In this document: piece by piece, positions 53,101 through 63,300 of the stretch
Layout of the letters: every line of letters begins with the position of its first letter
Numbering within the stretch: the stretch's first letter is position 1
Assembly: GCA_963969365.1 (NCBI GenBank)
Contig: OZ017747.1
Location: forward strand, 1,984,001-2,048,000
From: Asterochloris sp. CNOR1
Taxonomy: Eukaryota; Chlorophyta; Trebouxiophyceae; Trebouxiales; Trebouxiaceae
Direction: 5' to 3'
Length of the DNA stretch: 64,000 bases
Made by a program: the position numbers and the translations under genes
The notes under the pieces: generated by a model
Database searches by the model: none
Seen by the model: only the letters and a program-made list of their open reading frames with translations
What the model was told of the DNA's origin: nothing

Positions 53101-56100
53101 AGGTGACGGAGTAGCGTCCGCCCACCCAGTCCCAGAATCCAAAGGCGTTCTTGGGGTCGATGCCAAAGGACTCCACCAGGCGCAGGTTGGTGGACACTGC
53201 CACCATGTGCTTGGCCACAGCCTCAGGGCCCAACTCAGTGGTCAGCCACGTCCTGCAAGCAGTTGTGGGGGATGTTCAGTCTTGTAAGCGGGCACTGCTG
53301 CTATGGGTGCACACTGGACCGCAGCCCCAGGGCCCAGCTCAATGGCCAGCCATGTCCTGCAAGAGACATGAGGCATTGTTGCATTTCTGGAGGTCAGTAT
53401 CACCATCTGGAATGCTGCAGGAGGCCTTGGCCTCGACTTGGGGTGTGTGGGATCATGACTTCAAGCAGCCCAGAGGCTTAGCTCAGTAGTCAGCTGCATC
53501 CTGCAGAAATGAAACAATGCAGAGACATTGGGACAGGTGTTGGGGCCAACTTTGGTGGTCAGCTGTGTCCTGCAGGCAGAGGGCCATCTCTCCATACATG
53601 CTCAAAGGAAGAGTACCTCAGCTGCTGTGGCCGCAAGCTTGCCACCACCTAAACAAAGGTCAGATGGGCAGCCATGTCCTGCAAGAGATGATTCAAGTGT
53701 TTTGCCTCAGTGATGAGTTCCTGCTTTAGGAGGACAGCAGGGGAGAACAGTCAGCTCCCCTGCCCTGCTTGTTCAGAGAGTAAGCAGCCAAGCAGCCAGC
53801 ACAGGCTGGCTGCCAGTGCAGCTGCACAGGTCTGCAACTTGGGCCTCAATGCCTGCCAGTGTAGGAGCAGACGGCAGCTGCAACGCTGGCACTCAGCAAC
53901 GCGCATCACAGCCACCTATCGGTCTGGTATTGGGAGCTTTCTTTTCACCATTATGAAGGCTCCAGACACCACAATAGCGCCGGCATTCCGCCAGAAACTG
54001 GCCCTACCTGACAGTACGGGCGTTGAGCATCGTCTCAGCTGTCGTGAAGGTCTTGGAAACCACGATGACCATGGTGGTCTCCGGCTTGAGCCCATTGAGG
54101 GCACGCGCCACGTCCACAGGGTCAACATTAGCCAGGAAGCGCAGCTGGCGCCCCTCAGCCTCTGCGGCGGCTGCCTGGTCCGTCCTGCACCACAGCACGG
54201 CACTCAAGGCGAGGACAGCAGTCTTGTTGAGGAAATGAGACTGGAGAGCAGTTAGAGGCTGCAGGGGCCACTCAAGAGTTGGTGCCCACCGCACAGTTTG
54301 CTTGTGGTCCATGCTTGTCAATGTGTCAGAGACATGCAGCAGCCAACCCTGAGTACACCTGGACGCTGGGTGCACCACCAGAGCCTCACAAACCGCACTG
54401 CTGAAGGAGGGCAGCAGCCAGTCGTTGCTGGACTGAGATCTGGGCTTGATCAACAGGGGTCTGCTCAACTAGCAGAGCAAGCCAAAGAGCACCTGAGGGC
54501 TGTGAATCCAAGGAGGGCTCCAGGCAACAATGCCCTGTGCAACCCGTGCAGCGGCCAGCCTCAACCAGCAGCCCGCATGTGCACGACACAGGAACCTCGT
54601 AGAATTTCTGGCCAGGCCAGGTGCAGCAGCCACCCCCTGGACCGCACCTGAGGGCTGTGTGGACAAAAAGGGGCCCCAGAAAGGAGCCTCCAATGCCGAT
54701 GGCCACCACGTCCTTCAGGGGCTTGCCAGTGGCCCCCAGCCACTCCTCGCTGCGCACTTTGTTACTGAATGCCTGGATCTTATCCAGCACCTCCCACACC
54801 TCGGGCACCACGTTCTTGCCATTGTCCGTCACTACCTGCACCCACAGTGGACGTCTGTGATGTTTGCCAGGGAGGGGTACAGCAGCACTGAGTAGCATGG
54901 TCTTGAAGCTGTCGCCCAGAGCCATGAAGCAGCCAGGAGAGGCGGAGTGGTGGCTACACATGCAGCAGCCAAAGGCACGCAGTTCTGCTCTGCTGGAACC
55001 CATTAACTTCCGGCAGCCAGTCTGGGACGCAGTTCACAGACCAAAGGGGTCAGGGTTTTGGGGGACCGACATGTGCCGTTGCAGTGGGTCTTTGTCTTCT
55101 TGACGGCATCCATGACTCTCTGCAGCTAAATGGGGCTCTGAAGACTTGGGATGCAGCAGCAGTGGGCATCACCCAGCTATGCAAAATATCATGCCAGCGG
55201 CCTGGCTGCACCATGCCCATGGGCAGCCTGTCAGCCTGCACACCCCTGCAGCCAGACACTGCCGAAATCGGCCTGCAACTCATTATCATGGAGCAGGGAG
55301 ACATCTTGCGCTCTGCTCAGTTGTCATGGCCTGCCGTCCTGGGGCCTTGCTCAGCGAAGCTGTCCTCTCCCACCTTCTCCATCCGCAAAGTGTGGATAAA
55401 ATACAACCACCAGTACCACCTTCGAAGCTCACTCGTCTCTGGGGGCCACATGCAGCCGAACAGTGGCGGGGACACCAGCAGCTTCAGGCTCCCCTTGGCC
55501 CAGTGGCCCGGCCAGGCCATAAGCAGCACAGCAAACACAAACAAAGACTTTCAGGCTCACCTCGTCCCTGGGAGCCCGCAGGGCAACATGCAGTGCGGCG
55601 CGGTCCTCAGTCACGTTGAGGTGCTCGCCGCCAAACATGCCATCGATCTTTTCCTTCAGCTGCGCCTTCTTAGACAGGGCTATCAGCAGCTGCAGCCAGG
55701 GCACAGAGTGTTTTGGGCAAGTTTCAGGTGATTTTAGGGTGACTTCAGGTGGTTGTCTCAATCTAGGTTGTGGCTGGGGTGTGGCGCTAGCTGGAGCACT
55801 GAGGCAGTGCTGACCTGCAGGGTCTTTGAGGTCACCCTTTGCCGCGAGAAGTCGCAGAAGATGCTGTCGTGCTCATGGAAGAGCTCATCGCAGCGGGCAT
55901 TGTCTGCCAGCAGATCCCGCAGGTGCCTGCAGGAGACTAGTGCCTCAATGCTCATACCGGTTCTGCTTGCCCTACAGTGTAGGGCTTTATGGGCAGCAGC
56001 ATTCCTGCAGGGGTCCCTGCACGGCAGCCGATGCTGCACGGCATGCAAGCGCAGGAGCCAGGGACTGGAGTGCCATGAGCGAGGCGTCAGGGTTCAAGGT

Positions 56101-56380
56101 GCCTTGGCTGGCATGACCTGTGCAGATGCGCAGCAGTAGCCAGAAGCGTTGTTGCAGGTGCACAAGGATCAGTGCTCAGGATACAGGCCAACACAGAGTC
56201 CTGCAAATGCGCAACAGGACCCAGGGCCAGAGAGCTGCATGAAGGGATCAGGGGTCCACTGAGGGGACGGAAAGTGTGCAGGTGCACAGCTCACGTCTTG
56301 TTGATCTCCCCCAGGTGGGCATCCAGCTGCCTCCACTCGTCTGTGTAGGCGATTGATGCCTTAACAGCATCCTGAGACAT
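50134..56380 (-). CDS. GPI: Glucose-6-phosphate isomerase (cytosolic eukaryotic type)
   Basis: Interconverts glucose 6-phosphate and fructose 6-phosphate. The chosen start (56380) gives [20 protein letters not shown] and matches the length of cytosolic enzymes, with no presequence. In order the exons read [40 protein letters not shown] with [40 protein letters not shown] with [46 protein letters not shown] (a PGI signature), [107 protein letters not shown] and [20 protein letters not shown]. The C terminus [13 protein letters not shown] ends at 50134. All catalytic motifs are intact. Introns of this gene carry at least four separate splice-junction echoes, the most in the window. Confidence 0.93.
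50681..50935. repeat. Echo of an exon end and donor in GPI ([17 protein letters not shown])
   Basis: The real exon ends at 50879 with [18 protein letters not shown] then GTGAG. A copy ending at 50686 reads [17 protein letters not shown] then GCAAG, 193 bp further into the intron on the same strand and open throughout. It covers about 60 bp. Confidence 0.85.
51870..51915. repeat. 23-bp tandem repeat, two copies, in a GPI intron
   Basis: Units 51870-51892 and 51893-51915 (GCTGCTCCAG...GTGGCCACA) differ at two positions. It lies in the intron upstream (minus strand) of the exon reading [13 protein letters not shown]. Confidence 0.75.
53228..53690. repeat. Five-copy array of an exon start with acceptor in GPI (TWLTTELGP)
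   Basis: The functional acceptor is at 53252 (minus strand, TTGCAG then [11 protein letters not shown]). Four degraded copies follow in the intron with borders near 53356 ([11 protein letters not shown]), 53500 (MQLTTELSL), 53569 ([10 protein letters not shown]) and 53678 (TWLPI then stop). Every copy keeps the CAG acceptor just before the coding-like part. Spacings are 104, 144, 69 and 109 bp. Confidence 0.85.
54489..54670. repeat. Echo of an exon end and donor in GPI (VHTALR)
   Basis: The 16 bases GCACCTGAGGGCTGTG occur at the real exon end (54645-54660) and again at 54489-54504 in the following intron, 156 bp apart. On the coding strand both read CACAGCCCTCAG then GTGC. Confidence 0.75.
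55427..55600. repeat. Echo of an exon end and donor in GPI ([11 protein letters not shown])
   Basis: The real exon end (55561) reads [13 protein letters not shown] then GTGAGC. A copy ending at 55433 reads [10 protein letters not shown] then GTGAGC, 128 bp further into the intron, same strand, with the donor hexamer intact. Confidence 0.75.
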
Positions 56381-57070
56381 GTCTGCCGGCTGCAGGACCA
56401 CCAAGGGGACAGTCAACCAGGTGTGCATGCCAAATGGAAGTGTCAGTGAGTCTGGCGCACATGGGGCCAAAGCACTCTCAGAGCTTTGCATCACCAAACA
56501 TCCAACTACTGCACAGGCTCCGCTTATCAGGCAATCCGAGACCATGTGCAACTGATCTGAAAGCTTGCTACTGGATCCAGAGTCTTGACGGCCAGCCAGG
56601 AAGGTGTGTGGCAGCTCTCCAACAAAGGGTTGGCACCAGACGATGGCAGTTGGGGGGTGCTCACCATTGGTGGGGCTGCGATCGCAGTTGTGGCCACCTG
56701 CGCACGACTCTGCTTTACTTGCTGATGCCTCTTAAGTGCCCTGCAGATGAAGAAGTCTGCTGAAGATTTGCAGGCATCAAGCAGGGCACATGCTGTTTGC
56801 CTGCATCTGCAACACTCCAGCAGGCTCTGATGGTGCAGCCAAGAGCATTTGACGACTGAGCATCAGCATTGCAGCCAACAGCAGACTTTCCGCAGCCATC
56901 TGTATCTATGAGGATGCCCAGTGGGTCTCGATCAGGAACCCCACCTGCAATCGCCTCTGTGACGGGCCTGAGCAGAGTGCAGGCACTTCAGGCTCACTGA
57001 TGCAGGGCAAGAAAGGGTTTTCACCCCGACAGCTCCAACGGCAGTCATCTACGGAACAGAGTCCTCCAGG
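56381..57070. promoter_or_regulatory. Divergent upstream region of GPI and the 57-kb gene
   Basis: About 690 bp. An acceptor-like CTGCAG directly precedes the GPI start codon, so a 5' untranslated exon or alternative first exon may lie here. No further element was recognised. Confidence 0.35.
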
Positions 57071-59454
57071 ATGGGCGAGTGCAGCAGCAGAGGTGTGCAG
57101 GGGTTGGAGTGGCTGGCTAGTCAACGTATTACATTGACCTCATTGCTCCAACCGATGTTTTGTGGCAAGCTAGGCCCCTCTCCAGTCCCTCAGCACAGAC
57201 CCCAATGCCTGCAGAAACCCAGGGGCTTGAAGTGCAGGGAAAGACAGAGCCCCAGACAGGCCAATCTCCTTTGTGCAGCCAATGCAGGACCAGCTGATAG
57301 GTCTGGACCCCAGAATGGTGCTGAAGCAGCTGCTGCTGTCGTAGAGGTATGTGTCCTGTCTGCCATATGGCAGCGTGCATGCTCAAGCTGCCCCCTGCCT
57401 GCTCTGCAGGAGTGTATGAGGCTCGTACAGAGCGGGGAACTCGACTCCTTGTCCAACTACCTGCCAAATGAGGTGCTTGACAGATGTATTGCAAGGCGCA
57501 AGACAGCCAGGTGGGGTTCAGGCAGTTTCTGTCGCAATGATCGCGGGCCTTGCATGCACTGCTGGAAACTGATGGGCACTTCGGCACTACATATAGAGCT
57601 TTGCACGTTCAAAGAGCTGCATGTGTGTAGCCCTGGGCCCCTTCCTGCCCCATGCATGACTGTCCCCTGGCGTGATGTCCTAAAGTACACTTCAGAGGAG
57701 CTGAGCAGTGCATGTCGTGGAGGGGCAGCATGCCTGGACGCCACTCTTCACAAATTGCAGCAGGATGGCAGCCGGGCTGCCCATGAGAGAGCAGCACAGA
57801 GCATGGATGGCAGCCGCTCACTTGCCCATGTCCTGTCTGTGCCGCAGCGTGATGTCTCCCCGGCATACCATAGAAGAGCCTACCTTTGCAGACATTGTTG
57901 ACAGCAGCAAGCGCAGCGAATTCTGGATGGACAGCTTTGCCCGGCGCAGCTTGCTGTTCTCCACACCTACTGCCTGCCAGGTGTGGCCAGCCTGACCTAA
58001 TGGCGCAGCCTGCTGCTGTCCAGACCCACTGCCTGCCTTCCAGGTGGGGCACTTGTGACCTCCGCCTCCTCACTGACTGCCAGTCAGCTCTTAGTCTGCC
58101 TGCTGTTTGGCTGCCAGCAGCAGTGCACTGGCTGCACACCCCTGTGCATGTCCACACCACCCTCACTGTGCAGACCACCCTGTTCATCCCAAAGCGTCTC
58201 CAGAGTTTTGTTTCTGGAATTGTGGGTGTGCTGAGCTTGATGGTGTCACCCTTACCGATAGTATGGCAGCAGTGATTCATACGCCTTGGGGCTGCATGCA
58301 TCACACACAAGCCCCTGTGCCTGGTGCAGGTGCTGAGCTCCATGGTGACGGCTCCAGGCACCTTCCTGCAGCGCTGCTCTGTGAGTCTGCCCTCCGGGGA
58401 GCACATGACGCTCACCTTTGAGCTGCGCCTGGAGGACAGCCTGCAGCCAAGCTACAGGGGCTTCCGGGTGCGCACACCTCTGGTCCCTGCATGCATGCAC
58501 CACCTGCACCCACAGGCTTGTCCGTGCGTGCTGAAGTGGTGCAGGGCATGCACTATGCCCACTGCCCCCAGGGCAGATCGAGGCAGTTGTCAGTGGCCAA
58601 CTACTTTGGGCCTGCCTGCGCATGCATGACTGGCCTGCATTCCCATTGCTGCGCATTCAGAATGGCAGCAGTCACAAATGCAACCGAACTGCAAAAGCTA
58701 ATGGGTCACCATGAACAGTGCCGGCAACACAATGCCCCCACAGACTGATGCTGCATGGCTGAGGAGCTGTGCTCCTGTTGATGGCGCAGGTGGTGCCGCA
58801 GTGGGTGTTGCGCTCAGTCATTGGGGAGCATGAGGGGGCTGGGGAGCTGCCGACCTCGCCAGATCCCAGCTGGCCGCCAGAGGCTGTTGTGATGGCGCAG
58901 CTGGAGGCCCTCCAGTCAGTTACACTCCACCTGAGTCTGCCCCCTGCTCAGTGCCCACGATGTCTCCTCATGCATACCAATGCTTTTGATTGCTCAGTGT
59001 GCCACCTGGTGCTGCACCTTGTGAGGGACATGCCATCTCACTGCAGGCAGAGGGACGTTGCTCGAGTTTTTGCATTTGCCAGCCCCTCAAACCAAGCCAT
59101 GACAGGCCCACTGCCAAACTTTGCTGCCATGCTCAGCAGCCCAATGTATGAACCTTTGCTGGGTCACACACTGGCAGAGATGCACTTGGTTGCACAGAGG
59201 GGCTCAGACAAAGCAACCGTGGTTGTGCGTAAGTCATGCCTTTGCCGCATGTTCTGTCACAAGCTTCTGTTTGCTGGCCAATCTTGCTCATTCAATCACT
59301 GCCCTTTGCAGACGTCCTGCCCTCCCTTCAACTTCAGCAACTTGGCTACTCTGGCAAGCTGGTGTACTTGTGGGTCCTCTCATTGCAGGAAAGCCAGACC
59401 CTTTGTGCAAACTGCTGGGTGACAGACCGTGTGCAATTTCTCAAGCCCTTGTGA
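57071..59454 (+). CDS. Multi-exon gene, product not recognised
   Basis: Exons with agreeing phases: an Ala-rich end of a first exon (AEAAAAVVE, ends about 57347), ECMRLVQSGELDSLSNYLPN with EVLDRCIARRKTA (57410-57511), VMSPRHTIEEPTFADIVDSS with KRSEFWMDSFARRSLLF (57849-57980), VLSSMVTAPGTFLQRCSVSL with EHMTLTFELRLEDSLQPSYR (58331-58470), VVPQWVLRSVIGEHEGAGEL, SPMYEPLLGHTLAEMHLVAQ, and LPSLQLQQLGYSGKLVYLWV running to a stop at 59452-59454. The first part is helical and acidic/basic; the part with beta-like strands around LTFELRLEDS..PSYRG is weakly reminiscent of RGP1/arrestin-fold proteins, but I would not assign it. The start is uncertain (57071 is the first ATG in frame with exon 1). Confidence 0.5.
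57961..58060. repeat. Echo of an exon end and donor in the 57-kb gene
   Basis: CCTACTGCCTGCCAG then GTGTGG at the exon end (57980) is echoed as CCCACTGCCTGCCTTCCAG then GTGGGG with its border at 58043/58044, 63 bp into the intron. Confidence 0.6.
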
Positions 59455-60321
59455 AGCCAGTGGTTGCCTCTGTCATTTGGTACAGCAGAAGGTCTTGCAT
59501 TGTGTATTGATTGTCTGTACAGCAATGCCCTGGGCTTTTACTACCTGACCATGAACTGCAATAGCACGATTTACAGCTTTGTCTACATCAATGCGATGGG
59601 TCCCCCAAAGAGCTTGCCATTCAAAACACATGACCTTCATGCATCATTGGTGGTCCAACATGCATCAAACAGATCCGGTGGGCTGCCCTGAGTGAAATTC
59701 AACAGCGTATGCACCAGACAAACCACAAAATGTGTCCAGGGCACCACAGTTCAAGTCAAGGGAATGGTGTACAATAAGGTTTCACAGGCAACCCTCAGGT
59801 GACTTGGGACTGGACACACATCGCTGCCTCTATCATCAACAAAACATCAATCGCAAACAAGAGCTGCCAATTTCACATCGTTCCTATCAGCTGTGCAAGT
59901 TCTTATCGGAAAGCGGGGGCGTGCAGGCGATGCACTCTTGCACCGTAAGGCTCCGTCATGGTGCAAGAGAGTAGGCAGTGCCTGTGATCATGCTGAGAGA
60001 CTCCACCTGGCGTGGAGTCGGCTGCCATCCCCGTCACGCAACAGAGCTGCTGCGGGCAACACAGGGAGACATCAGAGCAACCGCTGAACAATGTAAGGCT
60101 GCAGTCTTGACATAGTTTCTTATTGGGGCCCACGGTGGGAGGGGCCCATGCTGTTCAGGGGCACTTGGCCCAGTGGCGTTTGAGGTGATGCCACATCTGG
60201 CTAGAGGTCTGGGGGGGAGGGGGGTTCAAGCAGACAAGCACGACAGAAAAGCCGCTAGCGCTTGTCCTGCACAGTTCTGCTTTTGCCGTCCACAGGGAAC
60301 CAAACCACTGGGGAATGAATG
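59455..60321. other. Convergent 3' spacer with two perfect hairpins
   Basis: About 870 bp between two converging stop codons. Apart from the twin inverted repeats annotated separately it shows no coding exon. Confidence 0.45.
59935..60019. repeat. Twin perfect inverted repeats, possible structured RNA
   Basis: Stem 1: CTCTTGCACC (59935-59944) with GGTGCAAGAG (59960-59969), 15-nt loop. Stem 2: GACTCCAC (59999-60006) with GTGGAGTC (60012-60019), 5-nt loop. Both are perfect and only 29 bases apart. No match to U snRNA, SRP, RNase P or tRNA consensus was recognised, so the nature is open. Confidence 0.6.
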
Positions 60322-63300
60322 TTAGCGCCAGCTCTGAGAGGCGCTGCTGCTACCAGCACCTCCTGAGCCAAAGGCTTCAGGAATGGTGTGCATCCCGTTG
60401 GTAGAGCCAGAGCTCTGCCGGCTAGATGCGTTCTGCAAATGAGCAGAGGTAAATGTGTGCTCCAGATCTGCAGCCAGAGAGCAGACCAAAGGTTCAGAGT
60501 TACAGGCCGGGTGCAGGTCTTGCCAGGGTGCAGTCTGCACCGTCTGGGCCGATCTCAGGGGCCAGCCAGACCAGCTTGGCCCGCCCCTGCTGGGCTGCCT
60601 CAGACTGTGATTGGACAAGCCAACTCACAAGGGGTGCTGTTGTTGCAGCCAGCAAGGCAGGTCCTTCGCAGTGATCAGGCCAGGGTTTGGGCAGGCAGGC
60701 CTGACAGCAAACAGACTGGAGCCTACCTGGAGCAGGATGCTCCTTGATGGAGCTGTGGCGGGTGAGGTGACTGCCCTGGCTCATACGCATCAGCTCTGCC
60801 ATGCGCTGCTGGCCGCCTGTCAGGCCCTCACTCCAAAAGTTGGGTCCTGAGTCTGCAGTCACAGGGACCACTTGTCAGAAATTCCAGTCTGAAGGCATGG
60901 CTGGCACACAGGGATGCTGGCTGCAGTGCCAAGCCGGCATTCATGTGCAGCCCTGGCTGGAGTGGCAAGCCGGCATTCGTGTGCAGCCTTGTTCATAGCC
61001 GGAGGAAGCCCTGAGCCCCCACAGCAGGCAGGACAATAGAGACTGATGTGTCTGCAGGCAGCCAAGAGTGCAGAGTGCACCACATGGCATCCCTGAGCCA
61101 TTTCAGACAGCAGTCGGCATACCTGACCACGATTGCGACTGCCCCAGCCGGCTAGGAGGGCCTCTAAAGTCTGAGCTGTGCTGCCCTGGGAACGGGCTGC
61201 CTGGATCCAGCAGCTGCTTCTGCATGAACGGGCTGGTGGGTGCTCGCTGCGCCTGGGTGGCAGGTGCCTCGAAGGGCTGCAGCAATGTCAAGCGTGAGCC
61301 TTGCTCAGCAGGCCAGCAGGTCCACAGGAGAGTGACCATGCTGCTGCCCTCACACATGGTAGCAAGCACGGAGGCCATGCTGTGGAGCGAGCCAGACACC
61401 TGGGCACTGCTGCTGCGGTGCTGCATAACAGCTCCTTGAGTGCCACGCATGGTCAGAATCTCAAAATACAGCTGCAAAGGCTCTGCAGATCAGGGCAGAC
61501 AGCGGGCAGCTACCCATGAGCCGGGCCTGCGGCTGCTGCTGATCCAAAGAAGCAACAGCATGCACACTGCCCAGCCCAGTATATGGCTGCAGCTCACATA
61601 CGAAAAAAGCAGTATGCACATGTCAACCCTTGCTGTGCATGCTGCACCAGACTTACACTACTTGGAGCCTAGCAGGAACGGGAGGCATGCTGAGGCAGCA
61701 GAAATGGCATCACAGGGAGTCCATTGCATAGCTGCTGGGGGAGGGCCGGGTGCCAGCCATCTATGAGAACAGCAGTAGCGAAGCTGCAGCAGGCGCTGGG
61801 GGTAGCATGCCTTACGTCCCACTTTCATGCAGCGAGCCCATAGGCCTGCCTGTCAACCCATTGCAGCAGCCCCCTTGAACGACATGCAGCCCGGCAGGGA
61901 CAGTTGCTGAGATAGAAGCAGTAGCCACAAATCATGGCCGCAGCTCACCTGCTGAAGTAGAAGCAGTGGCTGCAATTCATGACCGCAGCTCACCTGCTGT
62001 CGCTGGAGGGCCTGGTGCCCTGAGGGAGGCAGCCCCAGGCTTTGCGACCGCCGCTGCAGCCCGACCGGGGAGGACATGAGTACCCCCGCAGAGGGGGGCC
62101 GGCTTGGCAGGGGACTGACTGGCAGGCTGGCGTTGCTGGAGGAGCCTGCCAGGTTCTGAGAGCCGTGCTGCGACCCATGCTGAGAGGGTCCCAGCATGGG
62201 GGAGGGAAGCAGTGGCGTGATGGGCGCGGAAGGCGCGCTGTGCAGGCTGCCGCCGCCCTGCAGGCCATCAGGAGACAACAGTTGAGTGCCCAGGCAAACA
62301 GGATGTCAATCAGCCATCATGCATAGCACGCGGTGGGAGCCATCAGACACCAGCCTGGTCAATACGGACTTGCTGACGCCATACAGACCGGCCCTGGAGA
62401 CGCCATCAAGGCATGCGGTCTCCACTTCATCCCTGAGGCAGGCCCTGAGTCTCGGCTCCAAAAACCATTGGGTGCCTAGACAAGCACTCATGAGGCAAGC
62501 CAGCAAAGGGTGTCTTACTCTGAAGCGCTCAGCAGATAGTGGCAAGTGGAGCCCACCTCGTGCAGGGACTCTGCCCAATTGGGCATCAGCTGGTGCATGT
62601 GCGGCGGCTCAAATGCATTCACCTCGCCCTGCTGCTGCTGGGGGCTGAGGCCCTGCTGCTGCCCTGGTGACATAGCACCCATCTGCTGCAACCCTATCTG
62701 GTGTGGGTCCTGCTGCTGGGGGTGCCCCTGCTGCCGGAAGCCCTCTAGAGCAGGGTGCTGGGCGTACAGCATGCCCCCATGCTGCTGTTGGTGCATTGGC
62801 GGGAAGCCCTGGGGCTGCCCCTGTGATTGCTGCTGCTGCTGGCGCAGCAGCTGCTCGGCAGCAGCCTGCAGGCTCAGCCCTGGCAGCAGGTCCTCCATCT
62901 CTGGGCAGGGGTGGCTTGCCCCTGCCGCCATCAGGTTGGGCGACCCGCTGATGGGGCGCTGCTGCATCTGACTGCTCTGACTGAACCCTGGCTGGGCCCC
63001 ATGCAGGCCCTTAAGGCCCACGCCGGGCAACATGCCGCTCAGGCCGCGCAGCCCCGCTGCGCCCTGCTGCCCGCCCAGCAGGGACAGCTGCTGCAGCAGA
63101 GCCTGGGCAGCCACCACCTGCTGGTCAGACAGCGCCCCACTGGCGCTCAGCTCACTCAGCTGGCGCTGCTGCTGCTGCTTTGCGCGATCGTCAGCCCACA
63201 GCGCCTCCTGCAGCACCAGGGCGTGCTTCTCTGTCAGCACTCCGCCACTTGCATGCGTGTGTTAGGCTGCTGAGCGCCTGCTGCAGCATGAGAGGCATGT

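Noticed and set aside
58331-58640. RGP1 (Rab6 GEF subunit) assignment for the 57-kb gene
   Set aside because: Only a short PSYRG-like phrase and a beta-rich stretch agree; the remaining exons do not follow the RGP1 order.
60207-60226. G-rich run as a possible G-quadruplex
   Set aside because: Only two long G runs are present, not four, so there is no good basis for a quadruplex.
62560-63100. Pumilio or other RNA-binding family for the Q-rich protein
   Set aside because: Gln-rich composition alone is not diagnostic and no PUF repeat, RRM or other domain was seen in the window.
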